Position numbers and translations under genes: made by a program
The notes under the pieces: model-generated
Seen by the model: only the letters and a program-made list of their open reading frames with translations
Databases searched by the model: none
Told to the model about the DNA's origin: nothing
NCBI RefSeq assembly: GCF_026627925.1
Contig: NZ_JAPNLE010000009.1
Span: forward strand, 1,984,001-2,048,000
DNA length: 64,000 nucleotides
Origin: Cupriavidus sp. D39
GTDB lineage: Bacteria; Pseudomonadota; Gammaproteobacteria; Burkholderiales; Burkholderiaceae
Direction of reading: 5' to 3'
Shown: positions 10,223 to 21,089 of the stretch, one piece after another
How positions within the stretch are numbered: position 1 is the first letter of the stretch
How the letters are laid out: each line of letters starts with the position of its first letter

Positions 10223-11359
10223 TCAGGCTTCGATCAAGATGCGCAGCATACGGCGCAGGGGCTCGGCGGCACCCCACAGCAGCTGGTCGCCGACGGTGAA
10301 GGCCGACAGGTATTCCCCGCCCATCTGCATCTTGCGCAGGCGCCCCACCGGAATGGTCAGGGTACCGGTCACGGCGGCCGGCGTGAGGTCGGTCATGCTG
10401 GCCTCGCGCGTGTTCGGCACCACCTTGGCCCACTGGTTGTTCTCGGCCAGCATGCCTTCGATCTCATCGAGCGGCACGTCGCGGCGCAGCTTGATGGTCA
10501 GCGCCTGCGAATGGCAGCGCATGGCGCCAATGCGCACGCACAGGCCGTCCACGGCGATCGGCGAAGCACCGGTCGCGCCCAGGAAGCCTTCGCCGCGACC
10601 CAGGATCTTGTTGGTCTCGGCGCCGGCCTTCCATTCTTCCTTCGACACGCCGTTGCCCAGGTCCTTGTCGATCCAGGGAATCAGGTTGCCGGCGAGCGGC
10701 ACGCCAAACTGCTTGGTTTCATCGCCCGACAGGCCGTGCTGGGTTGCCAGGATGGTGCGGTCGATTTCCAGGATGGCCGATGCCGGGTTATCCAGCAGCG
10801 GCTTGACCGACGCGTTGAGCGTGCCGAACTGCGTCAGCAGCTCGCGCATGTGCTGCGCGCCGCCGCCCGAGGCGGCCTGGTAGGTCATGGACGTCATCCA
10901 GTCGATCAGGTCGTGCTGGAACAGGCCGCCCAGGCCAATCATCATGCAGCTGACCGTGCAGTTGCCGCCGATGAAATTCTTGACGCCCTTCGCCAGCGCG
11001 TCCTTGATCACGCCAAGGTTGACCGGATCCAGCACGACGATGGCATCGTCCTTCATCCGCAGCGACGAAGCCGCGTCGATCCAGTAGCCCTTCCAGCCAG
11101 CTGCGCGCAGCTGCGGGAAAATCTCGTTGGTGTAATCGCCGCCCTGGGCCGTGAGAACCACGTCGCACTTCTTCAGCGCTTCGATGTCGTTCGCGTCCTG
11201 GAGCTTGGTTTCATTCTTGGCCATGGCCGGGGCCTGGCCGCCAGGGTTGGACGTGCTGAAGAATACGGGCTCGATATGGTCGAAATCGCGCTCTTCCTGC
11301 ATGCGTTGCATCAGGACGCTGCCGACCATTCCTCGCCAGCCGACGAGACCTACAATCAT
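10223..11359 (-). CDS. asd: Aspartate-semialdehyde dehydrogenase
   Basis: 378 residues from [17 protein letters not shown], an NADP-binding GxxGxxG start. The active-site cysteine is in [15 protein letters not shown] (~135), and the substrate-binding stretch [18 protein letters not shown] follows. It reduces aspartyl phosphate to aspartate semialdehyde for lysine, threonine, methionine and diaminopimelate synthesis. The frame is open 180 bases further upstream, but family similarity begins at this ATG, which has a GAGG ribosome-binding site. It lies 328 bases after leuB, with a terminator between. Confidence 0.96.
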   Translation of the reverse strand: MIVGLVGWRGMVGSVLMQRMQEERDFDHIEPVFFSTSNPGGQAPAMAKNETKLQDANDIEALKKCDVVLTAQGGDYTNEIFPQLRAAGWKGYWIDAASSLRMKDDAIVVLDPVNLGVIKDALAKGVKNFIGGNCTVSCMMIGLGGLFQHDLIDWMTSMTYQAASGGGAQHMRELLTQFGTLNASVKPLLDNPASAILEIDRTILATQHGLSGDETKQFGVPLAGNLIPWIDKDLGNGVSKEEWKAGAETNKILGRGEGFLGATGASPIAVDGLCVRIGAMRCHSQALTIKLRRDVPLDEIEGMLAENNQWAKVVPNTREASMTDLTPAAVTGTLTIPVGRLRKMQMGGEYLSAFTVGDQLLWGAAEPLRRMLRILIEA

Positions 11360-11687
11360 GACTAACCTCGGATGTGATTTGAACTTCCCCGCGCTTTCCT
11401 CGCCCGACGTGACTGCGCGGGGAAGACGAGCAGGCACGACGAACGATCTAGCCGATCGTTTTGGTAGTAATGGTTTTAATCGTCGTTGCGATAAGCGGGT
11501 GGCCGTGCGAACCCAGGCCAACCGGGCTGCGGGTAGCAACCGGGGCGGCGATGGCAGTCGAGGGGGACTGGAAGATTCGGACCATTGGCAAAGTCTACAC
11601 GATTTTGTGGCGCTGCCACACGGGGGAAATCGGGGACAAATGAAAGAAAAGGCGCCGCATGCGGCGCCCTTTCAACTTTAATGCGGC
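11360..11687. other. leuB-asd intergenic region with likely asd promoter
   Basis: 328 bases. The leuB-proximal end carries an intrinsic terminator (11647-11672). The remainder must hold the asd promoter, but no strong hexamer pair was identified. No gene is visible. Confidence 0.5.
11647..11672 (-). terminator. Intrinsic terminator of the leuC-leuD-leuB operon
   Basis: The palindrome GGCGCCGCATGCGGCGCC, read on the minus strand, is followed by TTTTCTTT. It lies 16 bases after the leuB stop codon. Confidence 0.8.
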
Positions 11688-12755
11688 TTACAGTGCCGCG
11701 AGCACGGCCTCACCCATTTCACGCGTGCCGACTTGCTTGCAGCCGGGCGTCAGGATGTCGCCGGTGCGGTAGCCCTGGGCCAGCACCTGCTTGACGGCAT
11801 TCTCGATGCGGTCTGCCTGCTCGGCACGGTTCAGCGAGAAACGCAGCATCATCGCCGCCGACAGGATGGTGGCCAGCGGATTGGCCACGCCCTTGCCGGC
11901 GATGTCCGGTGCCGAGCCGTGCGACGGCTCGTACAGGCCCTTGTTGTTGGCGTCCAGCGAAGCCGACGGCAGCATGCCGATCGAGCCGGTCAGCATGGCG
12001 GCCTCGTCCGACAGGATGTCGCCGAACATGTTGCCGGTGACGATCACGTCAAAGCTCTTGGGCGCCTTGATCAGCTGCATGGCCGCGTTGTCCACGTACA
12101 TGTGCGACAGCTCGACTTCCGGATATTCCTTGTGCACGTCGATCACGACGTCCTTCCAGAACTGGAAAGTCTCGAGCACGTTGGCCTTGTCCACGCTGCA
12201 CAGCTTCTTGCCGCGCTTGGCCGCGGCCTGGAAGGCCACGTGGGCGATGCGGCGGATTTCCGGCTCGCTGTAGCGCATGGTATCGAAGCCTTCGCGCGCG
12301 CCCTTGAAGGGGCCGTCCGGCGCTTCGCGCATGCCGCGCGGCTGGCCGAAGTAGATGTCGCCGTTGAGCTCGCGCACGATCAGGATGTCCAGGCCGGCCA
12401 CCAGCTCGGGCTTCAGGCTGGAAGCGCCGGTCAGCTCCGGGTAGCAGATCGCCGGACGGAAGTTGGCGAACAGCTGCAGGTGCTTGCGCAGGCCGAGGAT
12501 GGCCTGCTCGGGACGCAGCGGGCGGTCCAGCTTGTCGTATTTCCAGTCGCCCACGGCGCCAAACAGGATGGCGTCGGCTTCCTGGGCCAGCTTGAGCGTG
12601 GCGTCGGGCAGCGGATGGCCGCTGGCCTCGTAGCCGGCGCCGCCGACCGGGGCGGTTTCCATCTCGAACTTTTCGTCGAGCGCGTTCAGGACCTTGACGG
12701 CCTCCGCGATGATCTCGGGACCGATGCCGTCACCCGGCAGGACTGCGATTTTCAT
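11688..12755 (-). CDS. leuB: 3-isopropylmalate dehydrogenase
   Basis: 355 residues starting [19 protein letters not shown]. It contains [14 protein letters not shown] and the nucleotide-binding signature [15 protein letters not shown] of the IPMDH/ICDH family, plus the metal-binding [18 protein letters not shown]. It oxidatively decarboxylates 3-isopropylmalate in leucine synthesis. It follows leuD by 40 bases and ends just before an intrinsic terminator. Confidence 0.97.
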   Translation of the reverse strand: MKIAVLPGDGIGPEIIAEAVKVLNALDEKFEMETAPVGGAGYEASGHPLPDATLKLAQEADAILFGAVGDWKYDKLDRPLRPEQAILGLRKHLQLFANFRPAICYPELTGASSLKPELVAGLDILIVRELNGDIYFGQPRGMREAPDGPFKGAREGFDTMRYSEPEIRRIAHVAFQAAAKRGKKLCSVDKANVLETFQFWKDVVIDVHKEYPEVELSHMYVDNAAMQLIKAPKSFDVIVTGNMFGDILSDEAAMLTGSIGMLPSASLDANNKGLYEPSHGSAPDIAGKGVANPLATILSAAMMLRFSLNRAEQADRIENAVKQVLAQGYRTGDILTPGCKQVGTREMGEAVLAAL

Positions 12756-12795
12756 GCTTTGTCTTCCTTGTTTTGTCTCAGCGTACCAGCCGGCT

Positions 12796-13446
12796 TCAGC
12801 CGACCACGCGGTTGTTCAACCACGGCATCTTAGCCACGCGCTCTGCCTCATAAGCCTTGATCTTGTCGGCATGGCGCAGGGACAGGCCGATATCGTCGAA
12901 GCCGTTGAGCATGCAGTACTTGCGGAACGGCGCGATGTCGAACGGGTAGCTATCGCCACCCGGCGTGATCACCAGCTGCTTGTCGAGATCGATGGTCAGC
13001 TTGTAGCCGCTGAACGCATTGGTCTCGTTGAAGATATGGTCGACCTGCAACTCGGTCAGCACCACCGGCAGCAGGCCGTTCTTGTAGCAGTTGTTGAAGA
13101 AGATGTCGGCAAAGCTCGGCGCAATCACGGCGCGAAAGCCGTACTGCGTCAGCGCCCAGGGTGCGTGCTCGCGCGAGCTGCCGCAGCCGAAGTTGCGGCG
13201 GGCCAGCAGGATCGAGCCGCCCTGGTAGCGCGGCTGGTTGAGCACGAAATCCGGATTCAGCGGACGGCGGCTGTTGTCTTGCCCGGGCTGGCCCACATCC
13301 TTGTAGCGCCATTCGTCGAACAGGTTCGGGCCGAACCCGGTGCGCTTGATCGACTTGAGGAATTGCTTCGGGATGATGGCGTCGGTGTCGACGTTCTCGC
13401 GGTCGAGGGGCACCGTGAGCCCGCTGTGTACAGTGAACTTATCCAT
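12796..13446 (-). CDS. leuD: 3-isopropylmalate dehydratase small subunit
   Basis: 216 residues from [20 protein letters not shown]. It has the LeuD motifs [14 protein letters not shown] and [14 protein letters not shown]. It forms the isopropylmalate isomerase with LeuC. The ATG at 13446 follows a GGAACC-like site and lies ten bases after the small lipoprotein gene. The upstream in-frame extension would overlap that gene and has no family similarity. Confidence 0.97.
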   Translation of the reverse strand: MDKFTVHSGLTVPLDRENVDTDAIIPKQFLKSIKRTGFGPNLFDEWRYKDVGQPGQDNSRRPLNPDFVLNQPRYQGGSILLARRNFGCGSSREHAPWALTQYGFRAVIAPSFADIFFNNCYKNGLLPVVLTELQVDHIFNETNAFSGYKLTIDLDKQLVITPGGDSYPFDIAPFRKYCMLNGFDDIGLSLRHADKIKAYEAERVAKMPWLNNRVVG

Positions 13447-13456
13447 GGTCGGTTCC

Positions 13457-13588
13457 TTACTTCTTTGCCGCGCTTTCGAGCGAGCGGCCTGCGGCCTGTG
13501 TGTCCTTGCCAAGGCCGGCCATCGTATGGCAGCCGGCCAGTTGCAGCGTGCACACGCATGCGAGCAACACGATCAGGGCTTGTTTCAT
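13457..13588 (-). CDS. Entericidin-like small lipoprotein within the leu operon
   Basis: 43 codons: a lipoprotein signal [20 protein letters not shown] with the lipobox LAGC (Cys at 20), then a short tail [19 protein letters not shown]. The pattern GxGKDxxxxGxxxxxxA is that of the entericidin A/B family of tiny envelope lipoproteins. It lies between leuC (stop 16 bases upstream) and leuD (10 bases downstream), so it is co-transcribed. Small lipoproteins at this position occur in related Burkholderiales; why one sits in a leucine operon is unknown. Confidence 0.85.
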   Translation of the reverse strand: MKQALIVLLACVCTLQLAGCHTMAGLGKDTQAAGRSLESAAKK

Positions 13589-13604
13589 GATGAGCCTGCG
13601 CGAA

Positions 13605-15014
13605 TCAGCTGAGCTGGCGGATATCGACGAAGTGGCCTTCGATGGCTGCCGCGGCAGCCATCGCCGGGCTCACCAGGTGAGTCCGGCCACCCGCGCCCTG
13701 GCGCCCCTCGAAATTGCGGTTCGAGGTGGAGGCGCAGCGCTCGCCCGCTTCCAGGCGGTCGGCATTCATGGCCAGGCACATCGAGCAACCCGGCTCGCGC
13801 CATTCGAAGCCGGCGGCCTTGAAGACCTTGTCCAGCCCTTCACGCTCGGCTTGTTCCTTGACCAGGCCCGAGCCCGGCACCACCATCGCCAGCTTCACGT
13901 TGGACGCCACGCGACGGCCCAGCTTCTGCACGACCCACGCAGCGGCGCGCATGTCTTCGATACGGGAGTTGGTGCAGGAGCCAATGAAGACCTTGTCGAT
14001 CTTGATGCTGTCCACCGGCACATTGGGCTGCAGGCCCATGTACTCCAGCGCGCGCTCCATGGCGTTGCGCTTGTTCGGGTCTTTTTCCTTCTCGGGATCC
14101 GGCACGCGGTCCTCGATGCTGACGACCATCTCGGGCGAAGTGCCCCAGGTCACCTGCGGACGGACCTCTTCCGCGCGCAGCTCGACCACCTGGTCGAAGT
14201 GCGCACCGGCGTCCGAATGCAGCGTGCGCCAGTAGCCTACGGCCTGCTCCCACTCCACGCCCTGCGGCGAGAACGGGCGGCCCTTGACGTATTCGAGCGT
14301 GACATCGTCCACCGCCACCAGGCCAGCGCGCGCGCCGGCCTCGATGGCCATGTTGCAAACCGTCATGCGCCCTTCCATGCTCAGGTCGCGAATGGCCGAG
14401 CCGGCGAACTCGATGGTGTAGCCGGTGCCGCCCGCGGTGCCGATCTTGCCGATCACCGCCAGCACGATGTCCTTGGCGGTACAGCCGCGCGGCAGCTTGC
14501 CTTCCACGCGCACCAGCATGTTCTTGGCCTTCTTGCCCAGCAGTGTCTGCGTGGCCAGCACGTGCTCCACCTCGGAGGTGCCGATGCCATGCGCCAGCGC
14601 GCCGAACGCACCGTGCGTGCTGGTATGCGAATCGCCGCACACCACCGTCATGCCCGGCAGCGTGGCGCCCTGCTCCGGCCCGATCACGTGCACGATGCCC
14701 TGGCGCAGGTCGTTCATCTTGAACTGGGTGATGCCGTACGCGTCGCAGTTGTTGTCCAGCGTATCCACCTGCAGCTTCGACACCGGATCCGAAATACCCT
14801 GGCTACGATCGGTGGTCGGCACGTTGTGGTCCGACACCGCCAGGTTGGCGCTGATGCGCCAGACCGGGCGCTGCGCCAGCTTCAGGCCTTCGAACGCCTG
14901 CGGGCTGGTGACTTCGTGCAGCAGATGGCGATCGATGTACAGCATCGTGGTGCCGTCATCCTCGACGTGCACGGTGTGGTCATCCCAAAGTTTGTCGTAA
15001 AGCGTCTTGGCCAT
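13605..15014 (-). CDS. leuC: 3-isopropylmalate dehydratase large subunit
   Basis: 469 residues from [20 protein letters not shown]. The [4Fe-4S] ligands are in [17 protein letters not shown] (~347) and [11 protein letters not shown] (~407 and ~410). [13 protein letters not shown] is the conserved aconitase-family C-terminal motif. With LeuD it isomerises 2- to 3-isopropylmalate. It is first in the leuC-lipoprotein-leuD-leuB group; the upstream in-frame extension (123 bases) is unlikely to be coding. Confidence 0.97.
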   Translation of the reverse strand: MAKTLYDKLWDDHTVHVEDDGTTMLYIDRHLLHEVTSPQAFEGLKLAQRPVWRISANLAVSDHNVPTTDRSQGISDPVSKLQVDTLDNNCDAYGITQFKMNDLRQGIVHVIGPEQGATLPGMTVVCGDSHTSTHGAFGALAHGIGTSEVEHVLATQTLLGKKAKNMLVRVEGKLPRGCTAKDIVLAVIGKIGTAGGTGYTIEFAGSAIRDLSMEGRMTVCNMAIEAGARAGLVAVDDVTLEYVKGRPFSPQGVEWEQAVGYWRTLHSDAGAHFDQVVELRAEEVRPQVTWGTSPEMVVSIEDRVPDPEKEKDPNKRNAMERALEYMGLQPNVPVDSIKIDKVFIGSCTNSRIEDMRAAAWVVQKLGRRVASNVKLAMVVPGSGLVKEQAEREGLDKVFKAAGFEWREPGCSMCLAMNADRLEAGERCASTSNRNFEGRQGAGGRTHLVSPAMAAAAAIEGHFVDIRQLS

Positions 15015-15555
15015 GATGCAGGGGGCGGGCCGGGACCGTTTGGTACAGCACGGTTGGCGGCGTCGCGCGGTAGTTTGGGGGATTTTTCGCAGGAATGCGG
15101 GCAATGAAATGCGGCTTGCTGCGATGCTTGACTTCACAATCGATTATGCCACAGCGATATTGGGAGACTGGGCCCTGGCCGGCCTGGGAGGCGGCGGCCA
15201 TGTAATGTGATTGGCGAAAGGGGATTTCGCCGATGGCGAAAAGGCAGGCTTGGGCGGGCTGGCAGAGCCTCAAATTCCAGACGGTTGGCCCATTCGGCGG
15301 CTTCGTTCAGTGCATCAGATTTGCTCCCCTCTCCCACTTGTGGGAGAGGGGTTGGGGGAGAGGGGTTGGGGGAGAGGGCGGGCGCTCGTCACGCTGTCGC
15401 GCTGGAAAAAACAGCTGGCTTCGCTTCAAGTGGCTCCTAGCTAAGCCACCCCTCTCCCCGGCCCTCTCCCCCTGAGGGGAGAGGGCGAGACAACCGTTGT
15501 CATGGCGCTCGGCTTGGCCCGTTCGGCGGCTTCGGCCTGCGCTCCCGGGCGGGGT
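15015..15555. other. leuC-livF intergenic region with pyrimidine/purine-rich palindromes
   Basis: 540 bases without a convincing gene. Near 15330-15385 lies CTCTCCCACTTGTGGGAGAG followed by a GGTTGGGGGAGAGG direct repeat, and near 15448-15490 another pair of CCCTCTCCCC / GGGGAGAGGG arms. The same palindrome type recurs after htpG near 50575-50605. The promoter of leuC must lie in the part nearest 15015-15200; CATAAT on the minus strand near 15145 is a candidate -10 without a good -35. Confidence 0.55.
15330..15385. repeat. Palindromic GTGGGAGAGGGG-type intergenic repeat
   Basis: The arms CCCCTCTCCCAC and GTGGGAGAGGGG flank a two-base spacer, followed by a tandem GTTGGGGGAGAGGG repeat. A related palindrome with CACGTG at its centre lies at 50577-50605, so this is a dispersed intergenic repeat. 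Confidence 0.6.
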
Positions 15556-16256
<701 letters not shown>

Positions 16257-16257
<1 letters not shown>

Positions 16258-17036
16258 CAGTCCTCTCCCAGGTAAGCCTTGATCACGCGCGGGTCGTTGC
16301 GCACTTCGGCCGGTTTGCCGACCACGATCGGGCGCCCGTGCTCCATCACCAGGATGCGGTCGGACACGCCCATCACCAGGCTCATGTCGTGCTCGATCAG
16401 CAGCACCGAGATCTTGTACTCGCGCCGCAGTTGGTCGATCAGCTGCGACAGCTCGACCTTTTCCTGCGGGTTGAGCCCGGCAGCCGGCTCATCCAGCATC
16501 AACAGGCGCGGGTTGGTGATCATGCAGCGCGCGATCTCCAGCCGGCGCTGGTGGCCGTACGACAGCGTGCCCGCCTCGCGGTTGGCAACGCCGCGCAGGC
16601 CCATGCGTTCGAGCCACAGTGCGGCGCGTTCCAGCGCCTCGCGCTCGGCGCGGCGGTAAGCCGGCGTGGCAAACAGCCCGCGCAATAGACCGGAGCGCAC
16701 CTGCAGGTGTTGCGCCACCAGCAGGTTCTCAACCACCGTCAGTTGCTTGAACAGGCGGATGTTCTGGAACGTGCGCACCAGGCCGCGGCGCGCCACCTGG
16801 TGGCTCGGCAGGCGGGCGATCGAATGGCCGTCCAGCATGACCTCGCCGGCGGTGGGCTTGTAGAAACCGCCCACGCAGTTGAAGACCGTGGTCTTGCCCG
16901 CGCCGTTGGGCCCGATGATGGCGAAGACTTCATCGCGGCGCACATCGAAATCGATGCCATCGACCGCCAGCAGGCCGCCGAAGCGCATCTGCAGGCCGGA
17001 GACTTTCAGCAGTTCCGCTGATTGAACTTGGCTCAT
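16257..17036 (-). CDS. livG: Branched-chain amino acid ABC transporter ATPase LivG
   Basis: 259 residues from [20 protein letters not shown]. Walker [13 protein letters not shown], signature [15 protein letters not shown] and Walker [14 protein letters not shown] are present, and the C-terminal stretch [20 protein letters not shown] is the LivG-type tail. The ATG at 17036 overlaps the livM stop by four bases (ATGA). The longer upstream frame runs into livM and is rejected. Confidence 0.95.
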
Positions 17037-18306
17037 TGCGGCAACTCCACATGGGGGCGGCTCGCGGGCAGCAGGCCCTGCGGACGCCACATCATCATCA
17101 GCACCATCACCAAGCCGAAAATCAGCATGCGGTACTCGGCAAAGCCGCGCGCCACTTCCGGCAGCGCGGTCAGCAGGATGGCGGCCAGGATCACGCCCAG
17201 CTGCGAGCCCATGCCGCCCAGCACCACCACCGCCAGGATCAGCGCGGACTCGATAAAGGTGAACGATTCGGGATTGACCAGGCCCTGGCGCGCGGCGAAG
17301 AACGCGCCGCCCAGGCCGGCAAACGCCGCGCCCAGCGTGAATGCCGACAGCTTGATGCGGGTCGGGTTCAGGCCCAGCGAACGGCAGGCGATTTCATCCT
17401 CGCGCAGGGCTTCCCACGCGCGTCCCATCGGCATGCGGATCAGCCGGCTGGTGACGAACAGCGTGAAGCCCACCAGCAGCAGCGCCAGCAGGTAGAGGAA
17501 GATCACCATGTGCTCGCCGCTGTAGTCCCAGCCCAGCAACTCGTGGAAGGTCTTGACCCCTCCACGCTGGCGCTGCGCGCCATCTCGATGCCGAACACGG
17601 TCGGCTTCGGGATACCCGAGACGCCATCCGGGCCACCGGTGAGGCTGGTCAGGTTGTTGAGCAGCAGGCGGATGATCTCGCCGAAGCCCAGCGTGACGAT
17701 GGCCAGGTAGTCGCCGCGCAGCCGCAGCACCGGAAAGCCCAGCACGAAGCCGAACGCCGCCGACATGCACGCGGCGATCGGCAGGCATTCCCAGAAGGTC
17801 AGCCCGAAGCACTGGTTGAGCAGCGCGTAGGTGTAGCCGCCGACCGCGTAGAAGCCAACATAGCCCAGGTCGAGCAGGCCGGCATAGCCCACCACGATGT
17901 TCAGGCCCAGCCCCAGGATCACATAGATCAGCGCCAGCGTGGCCACGTCCACCGCACCGCGCGAGCCGAACAACGGAAACACCAGGCCAACCGCCAGCAG
18001 CAGCCAGATCACCTTGCGCTGGTGGCCAGCGCCCAGCGCGGGCAAGCTCGGCACCTTGACGCCGGCCGTGGCGCGCTGGAACAGCGGCTTGAAGAGCTGG
18101 AACAGGAAGACCCCGCCCACCGCCAGCCACACCGGCCTCCAGTGCGGCTCGAGCACGACCTTGTAGCCATCCAGCTTCAACTGCAGGCCGAGCACGGGAA
18201 TGGTCAGGATGGCCGTCATCACGGCCGCGACGATGGCGTTCTTCAGGGTCTGCCCTGCCGGAGCGCCCTGCGCCACGATAATCGGCGTAGTAATAGCTTG
18301 TGTCAT
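17033..18306 (-). pseudogene. livM: LivM permease gene with a one-base frameshift (possibly an assembly error)
   Basis: Two overlapping frames give one LivM. The first, from [13 protein letters not shown] at 18306, has the long N-terminal region seen in E. coli LivM and the permease core ([38 protein letters not shown]). It runs out of frame after [11 protein letters not shown]. The second continues [20 protein letters not shown] to VELPQ at 17033. Adding one G to the GGGG run at 17557-17560 restores [12 protein letters not shown] and an uninterrupted protein of about 424 residues. The permease would pair with LivH. As written it is broken, but every other liv gene is intact, so a base-calling error is likelier than real inactivation. 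Confidence 0.85.
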
Positions 18307-18313
18307 AGCGTCC

Positions 18314-19240
18314 TCACACCTTTTCAACGTCAGGCTTGCCCAGCAGCCCGGTCGGGCGGAACAGCAGGATCAGCACCAGCAGGCCGAAGGCCACCACATC
18401 CTTGTACTCGGCCGGCATATAGCCGGAAGCAAAAGTCTCGGCAAGGCCCAGCAGCACACCGCCCAGCATGGCGCCCGGGATGCTGCCGATGCCGCCCAGC
18501 ACGGCCGCGGTAAAGGCCTTGATGCCCGCCACGAAACCGATGTACGGATTGAGCTTGCCGATGGTCAGGCCGATCAGCACGCCGCCCACCGCCGCCAGCA
18601 TTGCGCCCAGCACGAAAGTGAAGGAGATCACGCGGTTGGTGTCGATGCCGAGCAGGTTGGCCATGCGCATGTCTTCGGCGCAGGCGCGGCAGGCGCGTCC
18701 CATGCGCGAGTGGCCGATAAACATGGTCAGCGCGATCATCAGCACCAGCGTCACGCCGACGATCAGCAGGCGCGAATACGGTATGGTCACGGTGAAGTCG
18801 CCGCCCATCTGGAACTCGATGGCGCCGGAGATCAGCACCGGCACGGACATGTCGCGCGCGCCCTGCCCGATCTGCACATAGTTCTGCAGGAAGATCGACA
18901 TGCCGATGGCGGAGATCAGCGGCACCAGCCGCGGGCCGCCGCGCAAGGGCCGGTAGGCCACGCGCTCGACAGCGAAGCCATACAAACCGGTGACCAGGAC
19001 GGACACCAGCAAGGCGGCGCCCAGCACCAGCGGCAGCGGATAGCCCGCGCTTGCGCCGATGGCGGTGAGCGTCACCAGGCCCACATAGGCGCCGATCATG
19101 TAGATCTCGCCGTGGGCAAAATTGATCATGCCGATGATGCCGTAGACCATGGTGTAGCCAATGGCGATCAGCGCATAGATCGCACCCAGCGTCAGGCCAT
19201 TGACCAGTTGCTGGGTGAACTGTGGAAGGAACTCGTTCAT
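18314..19240 (-). CDS. livH: Branched-chain amino acid ABC transporter permease LivH
   Basis: 308 residues from MNEFLPQFTQQLVNGLTLGA, matching LivH in length and start. The motif YTMVYGIIGMINFAHGEIYM is the family hallmark, and about eight hydrophobic segments follow. LGIDTNRVISFTFVLGAMLA is the inner-membrane-permease EAA-like region. livM follows with a gap of seven bases. The 147-base upstream extension of the frame has no family similarity. Confidence 0.95.
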   Translation of the reverse strand: MNEFLPQFTQQLVNGLTLGAIYALIAIGYTMVYGIIGMINFAHGEIYMIGAYVGLVTLTAIGASAGYPLPLVLGAALLVSVLVTGLYGFAVERVAYRPLRGGPRLVPLISAIGMSIFLQNYVQIGQGARDMSVPVLISGAIEFQMGGDFTVTIPYSRLLIVGVTLVLMIALTMFIGHSRMGRACRACAEDMRMANLLGIDTNRVISFTFVLGAMLAAVGGVLIGLTIGKLNPYIGFVAGIKAFTAAVLGGIGSIPGAMLGGVLLGLAETFASGYMPAEYKDVVAFGLLVLILLFRPTGLLGKPDVEKV

Positions 19241-19385
19241 GCGGGAAGCCCCATAACTTTGAAGCTGGAGAACCCGGCGTTGCAGGAGGTGCGCAAGCGC
19301 CGGGCCGGCTCCGTAATGCCGGATATGCACAGGCCCCGGACGCGGCGGATAAGCCGCGCCGGCCGGGCAACCGGACCCCGATACC

Positions 19386-19418
19386 AAAACGCCCCGCTCA
19401 AGCCATGAGCGGGGCGCG
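19386..19418 (-). terminator. Intrinsic terminator after the liv binding-protein gene
   Basis: An 11-base perfect stem (CGCCCCGCTCA and its complement), followed on the minus strand by GTTTTGG. It lies 20 bases after the binding-protein stop. It may reduce transcription into livHMGF, giving more binding protein than permease. Confidence 0.75.
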
Positions 19419-19435
19419 CAAAGCCAATGTGCGGC

Positions 19436-20551
19436 TTAGTTGGCAGCGGTCTTGGTGGCGTCCTTGTGCCAGGTGAACACGACGAACCTGAACGACTTCA
19501 GGTCGCCCTGCGCGTCGTACTCAACCTTGCCGATCGGGGTCTGGAAGGCGTTCTTGTGCATATAGGCGGCAACCTTGGCCGGATCCGTGCTCTTGGCGCC
19601 GGCAATGGCGTCGCCGATGATCTGGACCGCGGCGTAGGCCGGCATCTGGAACGGGCCGTTGGCATCGCGCTTCTTGTCGGCGAAGGCCTTGACCAGTGCC
19701 GCGTTGGACGGATCGGCGGAGAAGTCGGCCGGCAGCGTGACCAGCATGCCTTCGGAGGATGCGCCGGCGATGGCCGTCACGTCCTTGTTGCCCACGCCTT
19801 CAGGACCCATGAAGGTCGCCTTGACGCCCTGCTCGCGCGCCTGGCGCAGCAGCAGGCCCATTTCCGGGTGGTAGCCGCCGAAGTAGACGAAGTCCACGCC
19901 CTGCGACTTGAGCTTGGTGATCACGGCGGAGTAGTCCGAATCGCCGGCGTTCACGCCCTCGAACACGGCCACCGGGATCTTGGCGGCTTCCAGGTCCTTC
20001 TTCACCGAGGAGGCAATGCCCTGGCCGTACGACTGCTTGTCGTGCAGGATCGCGACCTTCTTGGGCTTGACCTTGGTGATGATGTACTGGGCTGCGGCCG
20101 GGCCTTGCTGGTCGTCGCGGCCGATGGTGCGGAAGATAAACTTGCGCTTCTTGTTCTCGGTCAGCTGCGGCGCGGTGGCCGACGGGGTCACCATCACCAC
20201 GCCTTCGTTCTCGTAGATGTCGGAGGCGGGAATGGTCGAGCCCGAGCACACATGGCCGATCACGTAATGGATCTTCTGGCTGACGATCTTGTTGGCTACC
20301 GCCACGGCCTGCTTGGGTTCGCAGGCGTCATCCATCAACACCACTTCGAACTTGTTGCCACCCGCGCCGCCGGCGGCATTGATCTGCTCGATGGCAGTCA
20401 GCGCGCCAGCCTTGACCATGTCGCCGTACTGGGCGACCGAGCCGCTCATGGGGCCGGCAATGGCAATCTTGACGGTTTCAGCGTGGGCAGCAGCGCCGAA
20501 AGCGCACAGGGCCGTGGCCAGGGAGATGGACGTAAGACGGGACAGCGTCAT
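19436..20551 (-). CDS. Branched-chain amino acid ABC transporter periplasmic binding protein
   Basis: 371 residues. A signal peptide (MTLSRLTSISLATALCAFG, cleavage near AHA-ET) is followed by the type I periplasmic-binding fold: VKIAIAGPMSGSVAQYG, then INAAGGAGGNKFEVVLMDD, then VIGHVCSGSTIPASDIY with the conserved Cys of LivJ/LivK. It binds branched-chain amino acids or a close relative in the periplasm and delivers them to LivHMGF encoded next on the same strand. LivJ versus LivK cannot be decided from sequence alone. Confidence 0.93.
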   Translation of the reverse strand: MTLSRLTSISLATALCAFGAAAHAETVKIAIAGPMSGSVAQYGDMVKAGALTAIEQINAAGGAGGNKFEVVLMDDACEPKQAVAVANKIVSQKIHYVIGHVCSGSTIPASDIYENEGVVMVTPSATAPQLTENKKRKFIFRTIGRDDQQGPAAAQYIITKVKPKKVAILHDKQSYGQGIASSVKKDLEAAKIPVAVFEGVNAGDSDYSAVITKLKSQGVDFVYFGGYHPEMGLLLRQAREQGVKATFMGPEGVGNKDVTAIAGASSEGMLVTLPADFSADPSNAALVKAFADKKRDANGPFQMPAYAAVQIIGDAIAGAKSTDPAKVAAYMHKNAFQTPIGKVEYDAQGDLKSFRFVVFTWHKDATKTAAN

Positions 20552-21089
20552 TCAGGAGCTCCTCGATTATGGTTGGGTCATGGGCTGAGACGGCATGACC
20601 TGCGCAATCGAACAACACCCGCGGGCTACAACCTGGGAAAGACGCCCGAGACGCGGAAGACGGGCCTGCAAGAAAAGAAGCGTGTGCGGGGCCCGGCATG
20701 TGTCAGCCCTCCTATGCAACCCATGCACCGGAAGGCCTTGGTTCGGAAAGATAACGTTGATGCGTTCTCTATTGCGCAGGTGATTCGCCTGCCCCGCTCG
20801 CCTCAACGCAGTCCGGAAGGGTGGCCCGGCTGCTGTCGGCAAAGCAGCCCGCATTATAGGGTCAATTTCCGCGCCGGATGGCATATTTGCACAACAAATG
20901 AGGATCTTATTGGTAGTAACACAGCACAAATCATCGGAAATTGGCGTTATCGCCACCTTTCGCGCAATAAATCTTTTGCGTCGCACAAGTCCGGCTACGC
21001 TTGCATGGCAAACGCTCTCGCGACGGCTGGGCACGTGGTAATGCTGCGGCGCCAACACGGGCCCAAGCGTGAATGGGCACGCTTGGGCG
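20552..21089. other. Long upstream region of the liv binding-protein gene
   Basis: 538 bases without a convincing gene. The part around 20870-20990 is AT-richer than the surroundings. A perfect TATAAT on the minus strand (20853-20858) would give a leader of nearly 300 nucleotides before the binding-protein start. Confidence 0.45.
20853..20858 (-). promoter_or_regulatory. Candidate -10 element (TATAAT) for the liv operon
   Basis: TATAAT on the minus strand about 300 bases before the binding-protein start. No good -35 was found at 16-18 bases, so the call rests on the -10 and on position alone. Confidence 0.35.

Noticed and set aside
15207..15444. Small open frames between leuC and livF
   Set aside because: They run through the purine-rich palindromes and lack family similarity or a convincing start.
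20567..21058. 163-codon minus-strand frame upstream of the liv binding-protein gene
   Set aside because: No signal, domain or ribosome-binding site; it overlaps the probable promoter region.
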